Shown here piece by piece: positions 56,297 to 64,000 of a stretch of 64,000 nt of DNA. The stretch's first letter is position 1. Each line of letters opens with the position of its first letter. A program made the translations under genes and the position numbers. The notes beneath the pieces were generated by a model. It saw only the letters and a program-made list of their open reading frames with translations, was not told the DNA's origin and did not search any database. Source of the stretch: Diaphorobacter nitroreducens (lineage in GTDB: Bacteria; Pseudomonadota; Gammaproteobacteria; Burkholderiales; Burkholderiaceae_C); contig RJVL01000002.1 in the NCBI GenBank assembly GCA_003755025.1, positions 434,001-498,000 on the forward strand, read 5' to 3'.

Positions 56297-58370
56297 CTTC
56301 CACCAGCGCATCCACCACCACGGCGCCCTGGCCTGCGGCGCCCACCATCACCGGGTTCAGGTCCAGCGATGCAATGGCGCCGCCGGCACCCGCGATCACC
56401 TGGCCCACGGCCACGGCGATGCGCGACAGGGCGGCCACGTCCAGCGGCGGCTCGCCGCGCACGCCATCCAGCAGCGGGGCGATGCGCAGCGTGCGCAGCG
56501 CGGCCTGCACGTCAGCCTCGGAGAACGGGGGCAGCAGGACGGCGCAGTCCTTGAGCGCCTCCACGTACTTGCCGCCGTCGCCCACCACCACCACGGGGCC
56601 AAAGATCGGGTCCTTGCGCGCGCCCACCATGAACTCGTGCTGGCCCTTGCGCGTGGCCGCCACGATCACCCCGTCGCGCTGCACGCCCATCGCGTCCATC
56701 TTGGCCCAGAAGCGCTCGAACAGCTCGGCCGCCTGCTCGCGCGTCTGCACGTTGAGGGCCACCAGCCCGTGCTCGGACTTGTGCGGCACCTCGGCCGAGC
56801 AGGCCTTCACGACCGCGGGCGCGCCGATGGCGTCAAACGCTGCGCGCGCCTCGTCGGCGGTGCGGCACAGGTGCATGGGCACCGTGGGCACGCCGTGGCG
56901 CGCCAGCAGGCCCAGGCTGTCCACCTCGTTCAGAAAGCCCTGTGCGCCGGCAGGCACCTGCACGTGGGGCAATGCGGGCCACGTGGCGCGCGGCTGGCGC
57001 ATCCGTTCCGTGTGGCCGGCCACCTGGGCCAGCACGGCGATGGCCTCGCCCTCGTTGGGGAAGGTGGCGATGCCGTGCGCGCGAAAGGGCGCCGCCACGC
57101 TCTCTTGCCACGCGGCCACGGCCACGGGCTTGCCCGTCGCGGCCTCGAAGGCCGCGGCGTCGCGGGCGAACCGGTCCACGTCGTAGCCCGCGCCGGCCAC
57201 GGGAATGTTCAGGAAGAACAGGTCCGCCGCCGGGTCCTGCGCCACGGCGGGCAGCACGTCGCCGAACAGGCCGCTGTTGGACAGCAGCGCGGCGGTGACG
57301 TCGATGGGGTTGCTGGCGGTGGCAAAGCCCGGCAGCTTGGAGGCCACGTCGGCCTGCGTGGCGGGGCTCAGCTCCGCCAGGGACAGGCCCATGTCTTCGG
57401 CGGCGTCGGCGCCCATCACGCAGCTGGCGCCGGAATTGCTGATCACCACCAGGCGGCGGCCCTCGGGGCGCCAGCCCTTCAGGTAGGCGTGCGCGGCGCG
57501 TGCCTGCTCATGCGGGTCGCGCACGCGCCAGATACCGTGGTGCTTGAAGAACGCGTCCACCGTGCGGTCCTCGTTGGCCAGCGCGCCCGTGTGGGACGAC
57601 GCGGCCTTTTGCCCGCTGGCCGACCGCCCGGCCTTCACCGCGACGATGGGCAGGTCGCGCTCGCGCGCATAGGCGGCGGTGGCGGCCAGCATCTCGGGGT
57701 GGGCGATGTTCTCCAGGTACAGCAGCAGCAGTTGCACATCGGGGTCGTGCGCCACGGCCCAGGCCATCTCGGACGCGGTCACGTCGGCCTCGTTGCCCGT
57801 GGCATGCACATGGCGCACGCCCAGGCCGCGCCCGCGCAGCAGGCCGTAGGCCATGGCGCTCATGCCGCCGCTCTGGCTCACGATGCCCACCGGGCCGTCC
57901 ATGGGCGGCACCTCGATGAACATGGTGGAAAAGCCCGCGATGGCGCCCGTGCCGAAGTTGGCCAGGCCCTGCGTGTTGGGGCCGTACAGGCGCATGCCGG
58001 CGGCGCGCGCGGTGGCCACCATGTGGTCCTGCAGCTCGCGCCCGGCGGGGCCCGTCTCGCCAAAGCCCGAGGCGATCACCACGGCGGACTTCACGCCGCG
58101 CGCGGCGCATTCCTCCACCGCGGCGACGGTCTTGTCGCCGCCCACGGCGATCAGCGCCAGGTCGGGCACCTCGGGCAGCGCGGCCAGGCCGGCGTAGCTC
58201 TTGTGGCCCTGCACTTCCTCGCGCGCCGGGTTGATGGGATAGATGGTGCCCCGGTAGCCGTGGCGCTGCATGTAGTGGATGGGCCGGCCACCGATCTTGT
58301 GGATGTTCTCGGAGGCGCCAACGATGGCGACCGAGCGGGGGTTGAGTGCGGAGGTGAGAAGGTCAGACAT
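56283..58370 (-). CDS. NDP-forming acyl-CoA synthetase (acetate-CoA ligase family)
   Basis: 695 residues with the domain order of ADP-forming acyl-CoA synthetases: CoA-binding Rossmann domain (NPRSVAIVGASENIHKIGG), succinyl-CoA-ligase-like domains with the phosphorylated His260 in ASSHTGALA, and a C-terminal ATP-grasp domain (VVKACSAEVPHKSEHGLVAL, DPIFGPVVVVGDGGKYVEA). It converts an acid, CoA and ATP to acyl-CoA, or the reverse. It is downstream of the Bug gene of the IclR cluster, with a 203-base gap, and may belong to the same pathway. Confidence 0.92.
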   Translation of the reverse strand: MSDLLTSALNPRSVAIVGASENIHKIGGRPIHYMQRHGYRGTIYPINPAREEVQGHKSYAGLAALPEVPDLALIAVGGDKTVAAVEECAARGVKSAVVIASGFGETGPAGRELQDHMVATARAAGMRLYGPNTQGLANFGTGAIAGFSTMFIEVPPMDGPVGIVSQSGGMSAMAYGLLRGRGLGVRHVHATGNEADVTASEMAWAVAHDPDVQLLLLYLENIAHPEMLAATAAYARERDLPIVAVKAGRSASGQKAASSHTGALANEDRTVDAFFKHHGIWRVRDPHEQARAAHAYLKGWRPEGRRLVVISNSGASCVMGADAAEDMGLSLAELSPATQADVASKLPGFATASNPIDVTAALLSNSGLFGDVLPAVAQDPAADLFFLNIPVAGAGYDVDRFARDAAAFEAATGKPVAVAAWQESVAAPFRAHGIATFPNEGEAIAVLAQVAGHTERMRQPRATWPALPHVQVPAGAQGFLNEVDSLGLLARHGVPTVPMHLCRTADEARAAFDAIGAPAVVKACSAEVPHKSEHGLVALNVQTREQAAELFERFWAKMDAMGVQRDGVIVAATRKGQHEFMVGARKDPIFGPVVVVGDGGKYVEALKDCAVLLPPFSEADVQAALRTLRIAPLLDGVRGEPPLDVAALSRIAVAVGQVIAGAGGAIASLDLNPVMVGAAGQGAVVVDALVEVSKA

Positions 58371-58573
58371 GATGGGTTGCGAGACGTTGGGCGTTCAGTC
58401 GCCCCGCCGCTGGCAGGGCCGTGGAATGGAATGGCAGGGACAGGGGCGCGGCGCAGGCAGCCAGCACACGCCAGCTCGGCGGCAACCCGCCCGGGGCCTG
58501 AAGCCGGCCGCGCCGCCACCGCAGCGCCCAGCGGGGCGAGCGTGTAGCGCGCGGCGCGGCCATTCAGCGGGCC

Positions 58574-59566
58574 TCAGTCAATCTTTGCGCCGGAGGCCTT
58601 GACCACCTTGCCCCACTTGTCCACCTCGGCCTGCAGGAAGCCGGCGTAGGCGGTGGGCGTGCTCCAGGCGGCGGCAAAGCCCTGGGCCTCGAAGCGCTGT
58701 TTCACCTCGGGGTTGTCCAGCGCCTTCTTCAGCTCGGCGTTCAGGCGGTCCACCACTTCCTTGGGCGTGCCCGCGGGCGCCAGCACGCCGTTCCAGGCGA
58801 TGGCCTCGTAGCCGGGCAGGCCGGACTCGGCCACCGTGGGGATGTCCGGCGCGCTGGGCGAGCGCTGGCTGCTGGTCACGGCCAGCGCTTTCAACTTGCC
58901 GGCCTTCACGTGCGGCATGGACGAGAGCATGGTGTCGAACATCAGGTCCGCCTGGCCGCCCATCACGTCGGTGAGTGCGGGCGCGCTGCCCTTGTATGGC
59001 ACATGCGCCATCTTCACGCCGGCCGACGCGCTGAACAGCTCGGCCGACAGGTGCGTGGACTGCCCGTTGCCGGACGACGCGTAATTGAGCCCGCCCTGCT
59101 TGGACTTGGCCAGCGCGATCAGCTCCTTCACGTTGTTGGCGGGCGTGGCGGGATGGGTCACGATGACCAGAGGCCCGCTGGTGAGCTGCGAGACGGGCGC
59201 GAAGTCCTTGGTAATGGAGTAGTTGAGCTTGCTGAACAGCGAGGGGTTGATGGCATGCGCCGTGGTGGCCACCACCAGCGTGTAGCCGTCCGCGGGGCTG
59301 CGGGCCACGGCCTCGGCGCCGATGTTGGCGCCAGCGCCGGGGCGGTTGTCGATCACGAAGGGCTGGCCCATCTGCTCCTGGAGCTTCTGCGCCACCACGC
59401 GCGCCACGATGTCGGTGGGGCCGCCGGGCGGGTAGGGCACGACCAGCTTCACGGGCTTGTTCGGGTAGTCGCTGGCCCAGGCAAAGGGCGTGGCGGCGGC
59501 GCACAGCGCGGCGCAGACGAGGCCGACGGCATGGCGGCGCGGGGCGATGGGGGTGGTCTTAGGCAT
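58574..59566 (-). CDS. Bug/TctC-family periplasmic solute-binding protein (third)
   Basis: 330 residues with signal peptide (cleavage near AWAS) and mature start YPNKPVKLVVPYPPGGPTDI. Loops GAGANIGAEAVA and AHAINPSLFS mark the family. AAGGAG precedes the start at 59566. It is not one of the two paralogues near 42 kb: it differs from both through most of its length. It sits downstream of a DUF35/thiolase-like pair, so it probably brings in the compound that this cluster degrades. Confidence 0.93.
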   Translation of the reverse strand: MPKTTPIAPRRHAVGLVCAALCAAATPFAWASDYPNKPVKLVVPYPPGGPTDIVARVVAQKLQEQMGQPFVIDNRPGAGANIGAEAVARSPADGYTLVVATTAHAINPSLFSKLNYSITKDFAPVSQLTSGPLVIVTHPATPANNVKELIALAKSKQGGLNYASSGNGQSTHLSAELFSASAGVKMAHVPYKGSAPALTDVMGGQADLMFDTMLSSMPHVKAGKLKALAVTSSQRSPSAPDIPTVAESGLPGYEAIAWNGVLAPAGTPKEVVDRLNAELKKALDNPEVKQRFEAQGFAAAWSTPTAYAGFLQAEVDKWGKVVKASGAKID

Positions 59567-59603
59567 GTCTTTGTCTCCTTGATCGTTGTGGTGAAAAAAG
59601 CGG

Positions 59604-59969
59604 TCAGGCGGCTGGCACGAAGCGCAGCAGCGGCCGGCCCTGGTGCTCGAAGAATTCGGCGCGCACGCGCTCGCCGATCTGCACGCCCGCGGCCGCGTGG
59701 CCCATGAGGCGCGGGCCCTCGTCGAGCTGCACGATCGCCAGCGTGTAGGGCGCCAGCGCGCGGAAGTCCTCCGAGGGCGTGCGCGCCACCACCGTGGTGG
59801 CGCGCACGGTGGCGGTGCCGGCGGCGTCGCGCCAGTCCAGCCCGTCGTGGCCGCAGCGTTGGCACGCGTAGCGCGCCAGGGTCTGGGCATGGCCGCAGGC
59901 GGCGCAGCTTTGAAAGCGCACCACGCCCGCGCGCAGGCCGTCGTTGAAAGGGGTTGCCAGCGAGGTCAT
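59604..59969 (-). CDS. DUF35 OB-fold/zinc-ribbon acyl-CoA-associated protein
   Basis: 121 residues. Four cysteines (Cys22, Cys25, Cys36, Cys39) form a rubredoxin-like zinc ribbon, followed by an OB-fold (ATTVVARTPSEDFRALAPYT, LAIVQLDEGPRLMGHAA). DUF35 proteins act as partners of thiolase-like enzymes. The gene is downstream of the thiolase-like gene, separated by 5 bases, so the pair is surely co-translated. A longer frame upstream is only an overlap. Confidence 0.92.
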   Translation of the reverse strand: MTSLATPFNDGLRAGVVRFQSCAACGHAQTLARYACQRCGHDGLDWRDAAGTATVRATTVVARTPSEDFRALAPYTLAIVQLDEGPRLMGHAAAGVQIGERVRAEFFEHQGRPLLRFVPAA

Positions 59970-59974
59970 GGCGG

Positions 59975-61126
59975 TCAGCCCTCCGTTGAAAGAATGAGGC
60001 TCACGTGGGACGACATCACGCCCCCGTCGGCATGGATGAAGGCGCGCTGCGGGGTGCGGATCTGCCGCTCGCCCGCCTGGCCCGTCATCTGCCGCCACGC
60101 CTCCACGGTGTGGGCCATGCCGCCGGCCACGCCGCAGTGGCCGAACGACAGCAGGCCGCCGTGCGTGTTCAGCGGCAGCGCGCCCGTGGGCGCGAAGTCG
60201 CCCGCGCGGGCCCGTGCGGCAGCGCCGGCGCGCGGCGCGAAGCCGATCTCTTCGAGCAGCATCACCAGCGTGATCGTGAACGAGTCGTAGATGCCCAGGT
60301 AGTCGATGTCCGCAGGGCTCAGGCCGGCCTCGGCAAAGGCTTGGGCGGCGGCATCGGATGCGCCGCACCGCATCACGTCGGCCATGGCGGTGAGGTGCTG
60401 GTGGCGGTGTGCCTGGCCCGCGCCCGCCAGGCGCACCGGGGCGTGCGGGCCGGGCTCGGCCGAGACGACGAACGCCATGGCGCCGTCGGAAATGGGGCAG
60501 CAGTCCAGCAGCGACAGCGGCGCGGCGATGGGCTTGGCGGCCAGCACCTCGGCATGGGTGATGGGCGTGCGCAGGTGCGCCTCGGGGTGGCGCGCGGCGT
60601 TGGCGCGCATGAGCACGGCGAACTCGGCCAGGTCGGCGCTGGTGACGCCCGTGCGGTGCATGTATTCCGAGGCCATCAGCGCGTAGTACGCGGGCACGCT
60701 GGCGCCGTTGGGCACCTCGTAGTCGGCGTCGCCCACCTGGGCCAGGGTCTGGATGGAGCTGTCGCGCGACTGACCCGTGAGGCGGTTCTCCCCCGCCACC
60801 ACCAGCACGTTGCGGCAGCGGCCCGAGCGCACCAGCTCGCGCGCGGCCATCAGCATGGCCGCGCCCGTGGCCCCGCCCAGCTGCATGCTGTGCGCGTAGT
60901 GCGGCGCCAGTGCGAAGCGCTCGCAGAACAGCGTAGACAGCATCAGGTGCGGCAGCGTGGTGGCGTAGCCGCACAGCACGCCGTCGATGTCGGCGCGTGC
61001 CAGGCCGGCGCTGGCCAGCGCCTGGTGCGCGGCGCCGGCCATCAGGTCGAGCGCGCCGCGCCCTTCGTGGCGGCCAAAGGGTGTGCTGCCCGCGCCGCGC
61101 AGGTAGGCGGGGGAGGGTGGGGTCAT
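59975..61126 (-). CDS. Thiolase-like (SCP2-type) enzyme lacking the usual cysteine
   Basis: 383 residues of the thiolase fold. ADIDGVLCGYATTLP and the C-terminal NTHGGLLSFGHCGVAGG mark the SCP2-type group. Where classical thiolases have the nucleophilic Cys loop, this one has HSMQLGGATGAAML, without Cys. Together with the DUF35 partner this recalls Ltp2-type retro-aldolases or BbsA/BbsB-type thiolases; the actual reaction is open. Its start overlaps the IclR stop (ATGA). Confidence 0.88.
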   Translation of the reverse strand: MTPPSPAYLRGAGSTPFGRHEGRGALDLMAGAAHQALASAGLARADIDGVLCGYATTLPHLMLSTLFCERFALAPHYAHSMQLGGATGAAMLMAARELVRSGRCRNVLVVAGENRLTGQSRDSSIQTLAQVGDADYEVPNGASVPAYYALMASEYMHRTGVTSADLAEFAVLMRANAARHPEAHLRTPITHAEVLAAKPIAAPLSLLDCCPISDGAMAFVVSAEPGPHAPVRLAGAGQAHRHQHLTAMADVMRCGASDAAAQAFAEAGLSPADIDYLGIYDSFTITLVMLLEEIGFAPRAGAAARARAGDFAPTGALPLNTHGGLLSFGHCGVAGGMAHTVEAWRQMTGQAGERQIRTPQRAFIHADGGVMSSHVSLILSTEG

Positions 61127-62028
61127 CGCAGGGTCTCCGGGAGGGTTCTTGAGGGGGAGGCTGCGCCGGCCTGGCGGCGGCTGGTGCGCACGGCCTCGGA
61201 CCAGCGCACCTGGCATACGGTGGATTCGCGCATCAGCGCCTGGGCCATGGCGGCTTCCCGCGCGAGGATGCGGTCGTTCAGCGCGGCAATGCTCAGGGCC
61301 GCCACGGGGCGGCCCTCGGGGTCGAGTACGGGCACGGCGATGCCGCCCATGCGCTCGACTACCACGTCCAGCAGCACCACGTGGCCGCGTTCGCGCGCGT
61401 CGGCGATGCGCTCGCGCAGCAGCGCGGGCGTGATGCGCGGGTAGCGGCTCATCTGGTTGGCGAGGATCTCCAGCGCCGCCTCGCGCTCGGCCTCGGGCAT
61501 CCAGGCCAGCAGCGCCAGGCTGCCGGCCCCGGCGCCCAGCGGGCGGCGGCTGCCCACGCGCAGGTAGTTGGCGCGGATGGGGTAGGTGCCTTCCTCCACG
61601 TCGATGCACAGCGACTCCACGCCGCTGGGGATGGACAGCACCACGCTGTCCTCGAACTGGCCCACCAGCCGCAGCAGGCTGGGGCGCGCCAGCGGCCGCG
61701 GGTCAAAGCGCCGCAGCGCGGCCGCGCCCAGCACCATGAGTTCGGGCCCCAGCGAGAACTGCTTGCTCTGCGCATCGCGCGCGACGAAGCCGTCGCGCAC
61801 CATCACCTCCAGCAGGCGCAGTGTGGTGGCCTTGTCCAGTTCGGCCGCGGCGGCAATGTCGGTCAGGCGCGAGTTGCCGCCCTCGGACATCACCCGCAGC
61901 ACGCGCATGGCGCGCTCCACGGTGGACGTGCTGCCACCGGGCAGGTGGTTCACCACGGCCTTGGGGCGTGCGCTGGAGGGGGTGGGGGGCATGGCGTGTG
62001 TTTCTTTGGATGAAACGTGATTTGTCAT
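61123..62028 (-). CDS. IclR-family transcriptional regulator
   Basis: 301 residues: winged helix (STVERAMRVLRVMSEGGNSR, then LTDIAAAAELDKATTLRLLE) and an IclR effector domain (GVESLCIDVEEG, YLRVGSRRPLGAGAGSLALL). It is the first gene of the minus-strand catabolic cluster and overlaps the thiolase-like gene. An ATG at 61992 would shorten it by 12 residues. IclR proteins often sense the pathway substrate, so autoregulation and pathway control are likely. Confidence 0.92.
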   Translation of the reverse strand: MTNHVSSKETHAMPPTPSSARPKAVVNHLPGGSTSTVERAMRVLRVMSEGGNSRLTDIAAAAELDKATTLRLLEVMVRDGFVARDAQSKQFSLGPELMVLGAAALRRFDPRPLARPSLLRLVGQFEDSVVLSIPSGVESLCIDVEEGTYPIRANYLRVGSRRPLGAGAGSLALLAWMPEAEREAALEILANQMSRYPRITPALLRERIADARERGHVVLLDVVVERMGGIAVPVLDPEGRPVAALSIAALNDRILAREAAMAQALMRESTVCQVRWSEAVRTSRRQAGAASPSRTLPETLR

Positions 62029-62080
62029 GAAATTTAGGTGTGGGTGCGGTGGTTGGTCAAAGACCGTGTTTTAAATTTCA
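62028..62080. promoter_or_regulatory. Inverted repeat upstream of IclR gene, possible operator
   Basis: TGAAATTTA and TAAATTTCA are perfect 9-base inverted arms separated by 35 bases; each arm is itself nearly symmetrical, as in IclR half-sites. The left arm touches the IclR start codon. Binding is not proven. Confidence 0.4.
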
Positions 62081-62211
62081 ATGGCTAAAACAGTTGCGCC
62101 GCGATGCGAGGGCTTACCCTGATGAAAGCGGCGGCCGCGCCGCGCGCATGCCCCACAATCGCCGGCTTGCCGACCCTTGTGCGCGCCCGTTGCGGCGCAC
62201 GCCGCCCTTCC

Positions 62212-62973
62212 ATGCCCCATGCCGTTTCCCTGCTGCGCGCCGCGCGCCTGGCCCGCAGCGCCAAGCCGTTCCTGGCGCGCGGCGGCTCGCGCCGCGAGCG
62301 TTGCGAGGGCTGCCGCCTGCCGCTGAGCCACTGCCAGTGCGCGCTGCGCCCGCAGCCCGCGGTGCGCGCGGGTATGTGCCTGCTGATGGCGGACACCGAG
62401 CCGCTCAAGCCCAGCAACACGGGCTGGCTGATCGCCGACCTGGTGCCCGACACCCACGCGTTTGGCTGGGCGCGCACCGAGGTCGATCCCGCCTTGCTGG
62501 CGCTGCTGGCCGACCCGCAGTGGCAGCCGTACGTGGTGTTCCCGGGTGAGTTCGCGCAGGCCGCGCGCGTGGTGCAGGCCGTGGCGCCACAGGCCGACGC
62601 GGCTGCGCCCGCCGCTGCGCCGCAGGGCCCGCGCCCGCTGTTCGTGCTGCTGGACGCCACCTGGCCCGAGGCGCGCAAGATGTTCCGCAAAAGCCCCTAT
62701 CTGGACCGCTTCCCGGTGCTGAGCCTGCACAGCGACGAGGCCTCGCGCTACCGCCTGCGCCGCTCCAAGCGCAGCGACCATTTCTGCACCGCCGAGGTGG
62801 CGGCGCTGTGCCTGGCGCAGGCGGGCGACACGCACGCTGCCGCGTTGCTGCTGGCCTGGCTGGACGTGTTCAGCGAGCGCTACCTGCTGGCCAAGCACCA
62901 GCGCCCCGTGGACCTGGACAGCGCTGCGCACCAGCAACTGCGCGCGCTGGCCGGCGCGCAGCACACCGGTTGA
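62212..62973 (+). CDS. DTW-domain tRNA-uridine aminocarboxypropyltransferase
   Basis: 253 residues. The DTW-family signature is DATWPEARKMFRKSPYL (Asp148-Ala-Thr-Trp151), with a cysteine cluster CEGCRLPLSHCQC near residue 35 for zinc or iron. The family transfers an aminocarboxypropyl group from SAM to tRNA uridine (acp3U). The ATG at 62212 (MPHAVSLL) gives a normal N-terminus; an upstream start at 62104 would add 36 residues of poor character. Confidence 0.9.
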   Translation: MPHAVSLLRAARLARSAKPFLARGGSRRERCEGCRLPLSHCQCALRPQPAVRAGMCLLMADTEPLKPSNTGWLIADLVPDTHAFGWARTEVDPALLALLADPQWQPYVVFPGEFAQAARVVQAVAPQADAAAPAAAPQGPRPLFVLLDATWPEARKMFRKSPYLDRFPVLSLHSDEASRYRLRRSKRSDHFCTAEVAALCLAQAGDTHAAALLLAWLDVFSERYLLAKHQRPVDLDSAAHQQLRALAGAQHTG

Positions 62974-63037
62974 CGCAGTTGGTTGCACCGCGGGCCGCGG
63001 CGCTGCGCACAATGCCAAGTCTTTCGCTGACAACGCC

Positions 63038-63598
63038 ATGCACCGCCGACTCGCCCTCTCGCACGCACTGACCGCCGCCCTGGCACTGGCCGCCGGCTGT
63101 GCCAGCGCGCAGCCCAGCTACACCATCAGCACCCAGCAGCTGCAGCAGGCGCTGGCCGAGCGTTTCCCGCGCAGCTACCCGCTGGGCGGGCTGCTGGACC
63201 TGCAGTTGCAGACGCCGCAACTCACGCTGCTGCCCGAGCGCAACCGCCTCAACGCCGTGCTGGACGTGGCGGCCAGCGGCGCGCTGCTGCAGGCGCGGCG
63301 ATACACGGGCGCGTTCGATGTGGACTTCGGCCTGCGCTACGAACCCACCGACCGCACCATCCGCGCGCACGACCTGCATGTGAACGCGCTGCGCCTGGAC
63401 GGTGTGCAGCCCTCTGCCGCCGGCATGCTGCAGCGCTACGGCCAGCAGTTGGCCGACCAGTCGCTGCGCGAGGTGGTGCTTCACCAGCTGCGCGACAAAG
63501 ACCTGGCGCTGGCCGACGGCATGGGCCTGCAACCCGAGAGCATCACCGTCACCCCGCGCGGGCTGCTGGTGCGCTTCGGCACCAAGCCGCTGTCGTGA
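63038..63598 (+). CDS. DUF1439 lipoprotein, YceB-like
   Basis: 186-residue predicted outer-membrane lipoprotein with lipobox LAAGC near residue 21. The body (YTISTQQLQQALAERFPRSY, LQTPQLTLLPERNRLNAVLD, GLRYEPTDRTIRAHDLHVNA) fits the DUF1439/YceB pattern. Its job is unknown. It follows the DTW gene by 64 bases. Confidence 0.88.
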   Translation: MHRRLALSHALTAALALAAGCASAQPSYTISTQQLQQALAERFPRSYPLGGLLDLQLQTPQLTLLPERNRLNAVLDVAASGALLQARRYTGAFDVDFGLRYEPTDRTIRAHDLHVNALRLDGVQPSAAGMLQRYGQQLADQSLREVVLHQLRDKDLALADGMGLQPESITVTPRGLLVRFGTKPLS

Positions 63599-63608
63599 AT
63601 GCTGCGCT

Positions 63609-63658
63609 ACTCATAGCGCTTCGCGCTGGATACGCAAGCGCTGCGGGCTGTTTGGATG
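63609..63658. repeat. Dispersed palindromic repeat copy
   Basis: actcatagcgcttcgcgctg, gatacgcaagcgctgcgggc, tgtttgga. It lies just after the DUF1439 stop and before the SDR gene. Confidence 0.75.
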
Positions 63659-63769
63659 CAAATGCGCAGCGCGAGGGCGGCTGTCCTACGCCGTTGCGCC
63701 GCCAGCGCGGTTACAAATAGGGTTTTGCCCTTCGTTGCGCCGCGCAGCGTCTGCGCGGCCCGCCGCACC

Positions 63770-64000
63770 ATGACCACAGCTTTGCCCGCCAGTCCGTCCA
63801 GCGTCTTTGCGTCCTCGCCCAATCCGGTGGTGGTGATCACCGGCGCCTCCAGCGGCATCGGCCACGCCACGGCGCTGGCGTTTGCGCGCCGCGGCGCGCG
63901 CCTGGTGCTGGCCGCGCGCAACCCTGACACGCTGGCCCCTGTGGCGCTGGCATGCCGCGCCGAGGGTGGGCAGGCGCTGGGCATTCCCACCGACGTGACC
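63770..64000 (+). CDS. SDR-family oxidoreductase, 5' part only
   Basis: The first 77 codons of a short-chain dehydrogenase. VVVITGASSGIGHATALAFA (residues 20-39) is the Rossmann cofactor loop, and the rest (RRGARLVLAARNPDTL) fits an NADP-preferring SDR with basic residues after the second strand. The gene runs off the window edge in frame, so its function and end are unseen. Confidence 0.9.
   Translation, partial: MTTALPASPSSVFASSPNPVVVITGASSGIGHATALAFARRGARLVLAARNPDTLAPVALACRAEGGQALGIPTDVT

Noticed and set aside
58371..58573. Possible promoter or small gene between acyl-CoA synthetase and Bug gene
   Set aside because: No family-like frame, palindrome or clear promoter was found; the segment is ordinary GC-rich spacer.

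Overview
The window looks like chromosome of a high-GC betaproteobacterium of the family Comamonadaceae (Acidovorax-like). The evidence is the GC-rich coding style, gene neighbourhoods such as recA-recX, yajC-secD-secF and glnE/yhdP, several periplasmic Bug/TctC-type binding proteins, and a family of about 60-bp palindromic intergenic repeats. About 50 protein genes are supported. No tRNA, rRNA or CRISPR array was seen.

Left part (1-19.5 kb): a minus-strand operon runs tetR, outer-membrane factor, adaptor and RND permease (cut by the window edge), with a 20-bp inverted repeat as likely TetR operator. Then come glnE and, divergently, yhdP followed by a nitrilase-family amidase and a PAS histidine kinase/FixJ-type regulator pair, all joined by overlapping stop/start codons. 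An OmpA-like lipoprotein, a tiny membrane protein and mltA follow.

Middle (19.5-50.4 kb): an MFS exporter; a DUF6502/DUF5666 pair whose lipoprotein ends in eight 24-bp repeats; an Lrp regulator divergent from a fused indolepyruvate ferredoxin oxidoreductase; an MscS channel; yajC-secD-secF; a DUF1631 protein; recX and recA with a LexA box; a MarR regulator; a TctD/TctE-like two-component system. A LysR regulator is followed by Bug protein, N-formylglutamate amidohydrolase and second Bug protein, and both Bug genes carry the same 17-bp palindrome. Next are a SPOR protein, biotin ligase and a SET-domain protein divergent from topoisomerase III (SWIB tail), with a Z-DNA-prone tract between them.

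Right part (50.4-64 kb): an AT-richer island at about 51.0-54.0 kb is a small integron cassette array without an integrase gene. It holds four attC-like sites and four cassette genes: a two-helix membrane protein, a SHOCT-like membrane protein, a HEPN-like protein and a lipoprotein. After it come a VOC protein, an SDR, a GST-like protein and a minus-strand IclR, thiolase-like, DUF35, Bug cluster with an NDP-forming acyl-CoA synthetase downstream. The window closes with a DTW-domain protein, a DUF1439 lipoprotein and the start of an SDR gene.

The most unusual items are the integrase-less cassette array, the palindromic repeat family that supplies coding sequence to at least three genes, the shared LysR operator around the formylglutamate hydrolase locus, and the SET/topoisomerase-SWIB locus.
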